NCBI GenBank assembly: GCA_002691565.1
Contig: NZIH01000019.1
Location: 17,819 to 24,545, forward strand
DNA length: 6,727 nucleotides
Direction of reading: 5' to 3'
DNA from: Halieaceae bacterium
GTDB taxonomy: Bacteria > Pseudomonadota > Gammaproteobacteria > Pseudomonadales > Halieaceae
In this document: one piece after another, positions 1-6,727 of the stretch
Layout of the letters: each line of letters starts with the position of its first letter
How positions within the stretch are numbered: position 1 is the first letter of the stretch
Program-made: the position numbers and the translations under genes
Notes under the pieces: model-generated
What the model was told of the DNA's origin: nothing
Seen by the model: the letters and a program-made list of their open reading frames with translations, nothing else
The model's database searches: none

Positions 1-677
1 ACGTCGGGGTCGCTCGGGTCCCCGTGTCCTTCCAGCCAGTCCTGACCCAGTGAAAATACGATTAACCCGATGAGCATGCCGATGCCAGCTGCGCCGAATC
101 CATACGCCCACCCGTACGCGCTAGCTAACCAGCCACAGAGTAGAGACGCGCTGGCGGCACCAATATTGATGCCCATATAAAAAATGGTGAATCCGCCGTC
201 CCGCCGGGGATCGTTTTCGCCGTACAGGCGACCTACTACGGTAGAAATATTGGGTTTGAGTAGGCCCACACCCACGACGATGAGCGCCAGGGCGAAATAG
301 AATACCGTGATTGCCTGATCGTCCCGGACAACCTCTCCAGCGACCCCCTGGGTTGCGGGCACACCTTCAAACGCCATGGCGCAGTGCCCCAGAACGAGGA
401 GGATTCCACCCAGTTTGACCGCTTTGGATTGCCCCAGATACCGATCGGAAATGATGCCACCCAATAGGGGCATGGCATAAACAAGGGCAGCGTAGGCTCC
501 GAGTATTCGGAGCGCTTCACCGTCGCTAAACAGGTGATGCTGAACCAGGAAGAGTACCAGTAGGTACTTCATGCCATAGAATGAAAAGCGCTCCCACATT
601 TCGGTAGCGAAGCAAACGAATAAACCGCGTGGGTGTCCGAACCACTCGGGGCCCGCTGGCATTGCCTGTGTCGTCAT
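1..677 (-). CDS. POT/PTR-family proton-coupled oligopeptide transporter, N-terminal part (cut by left edge)
   Basis: This is the first 225 codons of an inner-membrane importer that takes up di- and tripeptides with protons; family members usually have about 450-500 residues, so roughly half is present. The family signatures are visible: E26-M-W-E-R30 followed by F-S-F-Y-G in helix 1 (the ExxER proton-coupling motif), GGIISDRYLG at 73-82 after helix 2, GxGxxKPN with Lys141 at about 136-143, FYMGINIG at 166-173 and a GWAYGF segment near 189-194. About six hydrophobic helices can be traced, ending near residue 210, followed by an acidic, glycine-rich stretch that would begin the central loop. 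The ATG at 675-677 is supported by AAGGA five bases upstream. The gene lies 46 bp downstream of dusC on the same strand and could be co-transcribed with it. A Dtp-type peptide transporter is the best call; the exact substrate cannot be told, so no symbol is given. Confidence 0.93.
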   Translation of the reverse strand, partial: MTTQAMPAGPEWFGHPRGLFVCFATEMWERFSFYGMKYLLVLFLVQHHLFSDGEALRILGAYAALVYAMPLLGGIISDRYLGQSKAVKLGGILLVLGHCAMAFEGVPATQGVAGEVVRDDQAITVFYFALALIVVGVGLLKPNISTVVGRLYGENDPRRDGGFTIFYMGINIGAASASLLCGWLASAYGWAYGFGAAGIGMLIGLIVFSLGQDWLEGHGDPSDPD

Positions 678-723
678 GGTGTTCCTTATTTTTTTGTTTG
701 TCTGATCCCGGACTGCCGCTTTT

Positions 724-1710
724 TTAAGCAGCCAGTCTCTGTGTGGCTCCCAGTAGCGCGCACAGCATGTCGTCAGGATCGTGGATTCGCTTTACTTCTG
801 CAAACAGCGCTGCAGCCTGCGGGTAACAGTACTGAAGATATACCAGCCACTGTTTGAGCGGGTTAATCGCATATTTTCGCTCGTACCGTGCCCCATTTTC
901 CTCAAAGAAGTGAATCAGGAGTTCGGTAATTTCAGGCCAGGTCATGGGTGCTATCGCGACGTTGTCAGTGTGCGCCTTGATTGCTCGACCGAGGTCGGGC
1001 CTACAGAGCGCACCTCTTGCCAACATGAACGCCTCGCAGGCGCTTTGCTCGCGACAGGACATCAGATCACTAGGCGTCCAGATTTCACCGTTTGCGATGA
1101 TCGGAATGTCACGTGTATTCGTCACATTTTTGAGCAGAGCCCAATGGGCGGGCGGGCGGTATGCCTGCGTCTTGGTTCTTGCGTGGACGGTTAACTCGTC
1201 GATTCCACTGCGGATGGCGCAGTCTGCAATTGAGTTGAACTTAGAGTCGTCGTCGAACCCCAATCTCACCTTTGCCGTGACGGGGGTGTCAATGGGGGTT
1301 GCGTCTCTCACGGCTTTGCAGATGGTGAAAATCAACTCGGGTGTCTTCAGAAGGGTCGCGCCGCCGCGCGATTTATTAACGGTTTTCGCCGGGCAACCAA
1401 AGTTAAGATCAATACCTGGCGCACCCAGTTTGGCGACAGTTTTCGCGTTAGCGGCCATCAAAGCAGGATCTGACCCCAGCAACTGAACGTAAACAGGAGT
1501 ACCCGCTTTCGTTCTTCCATCGTTTTTAAGTTCAGGACAGAGACGATAGTAGACTTTTGGAGGAAGTACGGTACTGGAAATGCGAACAAATTCGGTGACA
1601 CATCGCTCATACCCGCCAATGCCTGTCAGCATCCCGCGCATGACAGAATCCATAACGCCTTCCATGGGGGCAAGTAGTAGGCGTGGTGCGTTGTTGGACG
1701 ATTTGTTCAT
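724..1710 (-). CDS. dusC: tRNA-dihydrouridine(16) synthase DusC
   Basis: This cytosolic FMN enzyme uses NADPH to reduce uridine to dihydrouridine in the tRNA D-loop; the DusC class acts on U16. The protein has 328 residues, slightly longer than E. coli DusC (about 315). The TIM-barrel start LLLAPMEGVMDS (11-22) is typical of the DusC branch, as is TEFVRI at 39-44. The catalytic cysteine is Cys106 in NFGCPAKTVN, followed by the S-x-GGA turn. Other family segments are KVRLG, VHARTK (substrate and flavin contacts), IIANGEIW and MLARGAL (FMN phosphate binding). The C-terminal helical domain contains KQWLVYL, matching the KQWLSYL of E. coli DusC. The ATG at 1708-1710 has no good Shine-Dalgarno sequence; in-frame upstream extension was not supported. 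It is divergent from accA and is followed by the peptide transporter. A DusA or DusB assignment is less likely because the N-terminal signature and C-terminal domain match DusC. Confidence 0.94.
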   Translation of the reverse strand: MNKSSNNAPRLLLAPMEGVMDSVMRGMLTGIGGYERCVTEFVRISSTVLPPKVYYRLCPELKNDGRTKAGTPVYVQLLGSDPALMAANAKTVAKLGAPGIDLNFGCPAKTVNKSRGGATLLKTPELIFTICKAVRDATPIDTPVTAKVRLGFDDDSKFNSIADCAIRSGIDELTVHARTKTQAYRPPAHWALLKNVTNTRDIPIIANGEIWTPSDLMSCREQSACEAFMLARGALCRPDLGRAIKAHTDNVAIAPMTWPEITELLIHFFEENGARYERKYAINPLKQWLVYLQYCYPQAAALFAEVKRIHDPDDMLCALLGATQRLAA

Positions 1711-1828
1711 AAGATCTTGGAAAGTAGTGCAACTCGTTGCGTAAATCTTACAGATGACGCGATCGTTCTACGTTTGTAGACTGTGGGTTTGATCGCAATA
1801 TTAGCCGTTTGTTATAGGGCACGTCACA
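1711..1828. promoter_or_regulatory. Divergent dusC/accA intergenic region with candidate promoter elements
   Basis: This 118-bp gap separates two oppositely oriented genes and so must hold both start signals. On the accA strand, TTGATC (1789-1794) and TATAGG (1813-1818) are separated by 18 bp, each matching the sigma-70 consensus at four of six positions. If used, transcription would start only a few bases before the accA ATG, giving an almost leaderless message. An alternative -10 is TATTAG at 1799-1804, with a poorer -35. Two short perfect inverted repeats lie here: GCAAC-TC-GTTGC (1729-1740) and TCTAC-GTTT-GTAGA (1767-1780). Neither matches an operator I recognise. I found no convincing promoter on the dusC strand. 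That promoters lie in this gap is near certain from the gene layout; the particular boxes are guesses. Confidence 0.4.
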
Positions 1829-2779
1829 ATGAATCCCAATTATCTTGATTTCGAGCAGCCGATCGCAGAGCTTGAGATGAAAATCGAGGAACTCAAATCA
1901 GTCGTTGATGACTCCGAGATTAATATCAGTGATGAGATAGACCGTCTCAAATCCAAGAGTCACAAGCTGACCCAATCGATTTATTCGGGCCTCAGTCCCT
2001 GGGATATCGTTCGTGTTGCGCGTCACCCGTTACGACCTTATTCACTGGATTACATCCCGTTGGTCTTCGACGACTTTGATGAGCTTCATGGTGACCGTCA
2101 TTTTGGTGATGACAAAGCTATTGTGGGTGGTGTTGCACGACTTGATGGACGGCCTGTCATGGTGATTGGTCAGGAGAAGGGCAGAGCGGTCAAAGATAAG
2201 GTTTATCGAAATTTCGGCATGCCAAAGCCTGAGGGTTATCGCAAAGCGTTGCGTCTAATGGAAATGGCTGAGCGTTTTAACATGCCCGTGGTAACACTTA
2301 TCGACACCCCTGGAGCGTATCCCGGTATCGATTCCGAGGAGCGTGGAATCTCCGAGGCCATCGCACAGAATCTCGCTGTTATGTCGCGTTTGAGAACGCC
2401 GATCGTCTGTGTCGTGATCGGAGAAGGATCCTCGGGCGGCGCACTGGGTATTGGGGTGGGAGATCACTTGGCCATGCTTCAGTACTCAACCTACTTTGTC
2501 ATATCGCCCGAAGGCTGCGCGAATATTATCTGGAAGAGCAGCGAATTCGCTCCGCAAGCCGCGGAAGCTATGGGTGTTACCTCATCGACACTTGAGGAGC
2601 TGGGTATTGTCGATACCACCATTCAGGAGCCCCTTGGGGGTGCACACCGCGATGTCGAAGAGATGGCGCGCCGAATTCGAGCGCATGTTTCCCATCAACT
2701 AGATCGGTTGTGTGCCACCGATGCGGATAGTCTGGTGGAGTCCCGGTACCAACGACTGATGGCTTACGGCAGCGCATGA
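1829..2779 (+). CDS. accA: Acetyl-CoA carboxylase carboxyltransferase subunit alpha
   Basis: AccA pairs with AccD in an A2D2 heterotetramer that moves the carboxyl group from carboxybiotin on AccB to acetyl-CoA, making malonyl-CoA, the committed step of fatty-acid synthesis in the cytosol. The 316 residues align end to end with E. coli AccA (319). Residues 1-50 form the family's charged helical N-terminus, beginning with the near-identical [11 protein letters not shown]. The crotonase-fold core shows [14 protein letters not shown] from 88, [23 protein letters not shown] at 159-166, the glycine-rich GEGSSGGA at 198-205 (E. coli has GEGGSGGA), and [14 protein letters not shown]. The C-terminus EPLGGAHR...RYQRLMAYG is also standard. 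The ATG at 1829 gives the family N-terminus exactly; only a weak AGGG lies upstream. tilS follows after 7 bp. The usual upstream neighbour dnaE is absent, with dusC divergent instead. Confidence 0.98.
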   Translation: MNPNYLDFEQPIAELEMKIEELKSVVDDSEINISDEIDRLKSKSHKLTQSIYSGLSPWDIVRVARHPLRPYSLDYIPLVFDDFDELHGDRHFGDDKAIVGGVARLDGRPVMVIGQEKGRAVKDKVYRNFGMPKPEGYRKALRLMEMAERFNMPVVTLIDTPGAYPGIDSEERGISEAIAQNLAVMSRLRTPIVCVVIGEGSSGGALGIGVGDHLAMLQYSTYFVISPEGCANIIWKSSEFAPQAAEAMGVTSSTLEELGIVDTTIQEPLGGAHRDVEEMARRIRAHVSHQLDRLCATDADSLVESRYQRLMAYGSA

Positions 2780-2786
2780 TCGCGAA

Positions 2787-4082
2787 ATGGCGTTGCTCCA
2801 AGCACTGATCTCGCAACGAGCGTCACTTCAGGGAGCAGCGCGCTTGTGTGTCGGGTTCTCTGGTGGCGCAGACAGCCATAGCTTGTTACACGCATTAGCC
2901 GAGCTTTCTCAGCGGGAAACACTGCCGCCTATCGTGGCGCTGCACGTCAATCATGGGCTTCACGGGAACGCCGATGCGTGGGCTATGCACTGCGGGAAAG
3001 TGGCCTCCGAGCTCGGTGTTGGCTTTCATCAGGAGGTCGTCTCTGTTGAATCGGCGGCATCTCCCGAAGCACAGGCGCGAGACGCCAGATACAGGGCATT
3101 TGAGGCGTTTCTGGAGGTGGGTGATATTTTGCTGCTGGGACATCATCTTGACGATCAAGTTGAGACGGTACTCTTTCGCCTGATTCGCGGTGCTGGCCCC
3201 TCGGGGCTAGCGGGTATACCGGAGCATCGATCACTGGGTAAGGGGTCACTATTGAGGCCACTGCTGGGCGTCTCGCGAGCTCAGATTGAGCACTATGCAA
3301 GAGTCAATGAACTTAACTACCTAACTGACAGTAGTAACGACGACAGGCGTTTCGATCGCAACTATTTGCGCCACGAGGTGTTGCCACTCATTGAGGCGAG
3401 ATGGCCAGGGTACCGATCGGGGTTCGTGCGTTCCGCGTCGTTAAGCGGTGAGCTTGCAGCCTTCGAAGCAGCCGACAACCAGACGCATTACACTCGATTG
3501 GGCGGGCCATATTTGCCAATCGACGCGGGGGATGCCAAGAGCTTGCATCGCGCACTGCATGCCTGGCTTCGAGAGCTGAACGCGCCCCTACCTGAGTACG
3601 TTGCATTAGAAGAGTTTGCTCGGCAATGCGTGCAGGCGCCCGGAGACAAGTTGCCGGAATTGAGAGTGGGTGGTTACCTGATTCAACGATGGCGCCAAGG
3701 TGTTCATGTTTACCCCGTAGCCAATGATCGCGCTTTCGACGCGTCGTGCGAGGTGGGCGATACGGTGTCAGGTGCCTGGGGTGAACTAGCCTGGCAAAAT
3801 GCTGATCTTGGACTTCCTATGGGTATGGCGGTGACGGTTAGGTCGCCGATTCCCGGAGAGATCACATCGATTGGTGGACGTCCCCGACGATCCGTCACCC
3901 AGTGGCTTCAGGAAGCGGGTGTACCGCCTTATCTTCGGGCCGGATATCCATTGGTGACGAAGGATGATCAGATCATTGCCATCCCCGATATTGGGCTGAG
4001 TGTTGACTGCTTAAAATCACCACCCTGTAAAGGAGGATTAGTACCGGTTTGGACACCGCCAAAAATCGCCTTTGTAAATTGA
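2787..4082 (+). CDS. tilS: tRNA(Ile)-lysidine synthetase
   Basis: TilS uses ATP to attach lysine to C34 of the CAU anticodon of a minor tRNA-Ile, changing its reading from AUG to AUA and its charging from Met to Ile; it is normally essential. The 431 residues match the E. coli form (432). The N-terminal N-type ATP pyrophosphatase domain has the P-loop SGGADS at 25-30, HVNHGL at 53-58, the GHHLDDQVET motif around 118-127 and the R-G-x-G-x-S-G-L-x-G-I segment after it. DSSN (181-184) followed by FDRNYLRHEVLP closes the catalytic domain. The substrate-binding middle domain and the C-terminal TilS_C domain (from about 350, with SPIPGE and RRSVTQWLQEAGVPP) are both present. The ATG at 2787 gives the P-loop its usual distance from the N-terminus but has no clear Shine-Dalgarno sequence. 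Translation is probably coupled to accA, whose stop codon lies 7 bp upstream. Confidence 0.97.
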   Translation: MALLQALISQRASLQGAARLCVGFSGGADSHSLLHALAELSQRETLPPIVALHVNHGLHGNADAWAMHCGKVASELGVGFHQEVVSVESAASPEAQARDARYRAFEAFLEVGDILLLGHHLDDQVETVLFRLIRGAGPSGLAGIPEHRSLGKGSLLRPLLGVSRAQIEHYARVNELNYLTDSSNDDRRFDRNYLRHEVLPLIEARWPGYRSGFVRSASLSGELAAFEAADNQTHYTRLGGPYLPIDAGDAKSLHRALHAWLRELNAPLPEYVALEEFARQCVQAPGDKLPELRVGGYLIQRWRQGVHVYPVANDRAFDASCEVGDTVSGAWGELAWQNADLGLPMGMAVTVRSPIPGEITSIGGRPRRSVTQWLQEAGVPPYLRAGYPLVTKDDQIIAIPDIGLSVDCLKSPPCKGGLVPVWTPPKIAFVN

Positions 4083-6659
<2,577 letters not shown>

Positions 6660-6667
6660 CACTGACT

Positions 6668-6671
6668 GGAG
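6668..6671 (+). promoter_or_regulatory. Ribosome binding site of eno
   Basis: GGAG in the short kdsA-eno gap has a six-base spacing to the GTG at 6678 and a three-base spacing to the GTG at 6675. The spacing favours the second GTG as the true start. No promoter or terminator can be fitted in the 18-bp gap, so eno is probably transcribed together with kdsA unless a promoter lies inside kdsA. Confidence 0.6.
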
Positions 6672-6677
6672 TAAGTG

Positions 6678-6727
6678 GTGAGCGAAATTATTGATATTCG
6701 GGCGTTTGAAGTCATGGACTCCCGAGG
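6678..6727 (+). CDS. eno: Enolase, N-terminal fragment (cut by right edge)
   Basis: Only the first 16 codons are in the window, but they read M-S-E-I-I-D-I-R-A-F-E-V-M-D-S-R-G, matching the enolase N-terminus in which I-x-x-I-x-x-x-E-I/V-x-D-S-R-G precedes N-P-T. Enolase interconverts 2-phosphoglycerate and phosphoenolpyruvate in glycolysis and gluconeogenesis, and in many proteobacteria it is also part of the RNA degradosome. The position directly after kdsA is the classical gammaproteobacterial arrangement and strengthens the call. The start is taken as the GTG at 6678, six bases after the GGAG at 6668-6671; a second in-frame GTG lies immediately before it at 6675. Nothing can be said about the active-site residues, which fall outside the window. 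Confidence 0.9.
   Translation, partial: MSEIIDIRAFEVMDSR

Noticed and set aside
236..520. Open frame of 94 codons on the minus strand
   Set aside because: It runs in another frame of the same strand as the peptide transporter, whose motifs span the region without a break.
944..1486. Open frame of 180 codons on the plus strand, with another of 137 codons at 781-1194
   Set aside because: Both lie wholly antisense to dusC, whose product is clearly recognised over its full length. Their translations resemble no family I know and look like shadow frames.
2255..2816. Small open frames overlapping accA (2255-2467 minus, 2451-2702 plus, 2577-2816 minus)
   Set aside because: All fall within the unbroken accA frame, in other frames or on the other strand, and show no independent coding evidence.
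2895..3898. Small open frames inside tilS on both strands
   Set aside because: tilS is intact and its motifs are in one frame; these are shadows.

Overview
The window is ordinary chromosomal DNA from a Gram-negative bacterium, most likely a gammaproteobacterium. The order accA-tilS-pyrG-kdsA-eno is the arrangement I know from Pseudomonas and relatives. All recognised proteins resemble their E. coli counterparts closely over full length, and kdsA implies a Kdo-containing lipopolysaccharide. A free-living marine lineage such as Cellvibrionales/Halieaceae would fit, but that is only an impression and the sequence does not prove it.

Layout. Two genes read leftward at the left side: a proton-coupled oligopeptide transporter (POT family), cut by the left edge at position 1, and upstream of it dusC, a tRNA-dihydrouridine synthase. 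A 118-bp divergent intergenic region (1711-1828) follows. The rest reads rightward: accA (carboxyltransferase alpha subunit of acetyl-CoA carboxylase), tilS (tRNA-Ile lysidine synthetase), a 100-bp gap, pyrG (CTP synthase), kdsA (Kdo-8-phosphate synthase) and the first 50 bases of eno (enolase), cut by the right edge. accA and tilS are 7 bp apart; pyrG and kdsA overlap by one base; kdsA and eno are 18 bp apart. Two tight units, accA-tilS and pyrG-kdsA-eno, are therefore likely, perhaps joined by read-through across the gap.

How the genes fit together. The rightward genes are core growth functions: malonyl-CoA supply for fatty acids, AUA decoding, CTP (needed for RNA, phospholipid precursors and CMP-Kdo), Kdo-8-phosphate for lipid A inner core, and enolase, which makes the phosphoenolpyruvate that KdsA consumes. 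PyrG and KdsA both feed CMP-Kdo synthesis, since KdsB couples Kdo to CTP. The leftward pair joins a tRNA modification enzyme to a peptide importer with no clear functional link.

I found no mobile element, CRISPR array, RNA gene, phage gene or novel system. The most notable details are residue-level: PyrG has His where the glutaminase motif C-x-G-x-Q normally has Gln, and AccA has Ser at one position of its glycine-rich motif. dnaE, the usual upstream neighbour of accA, is replaced here by divergent dusC.
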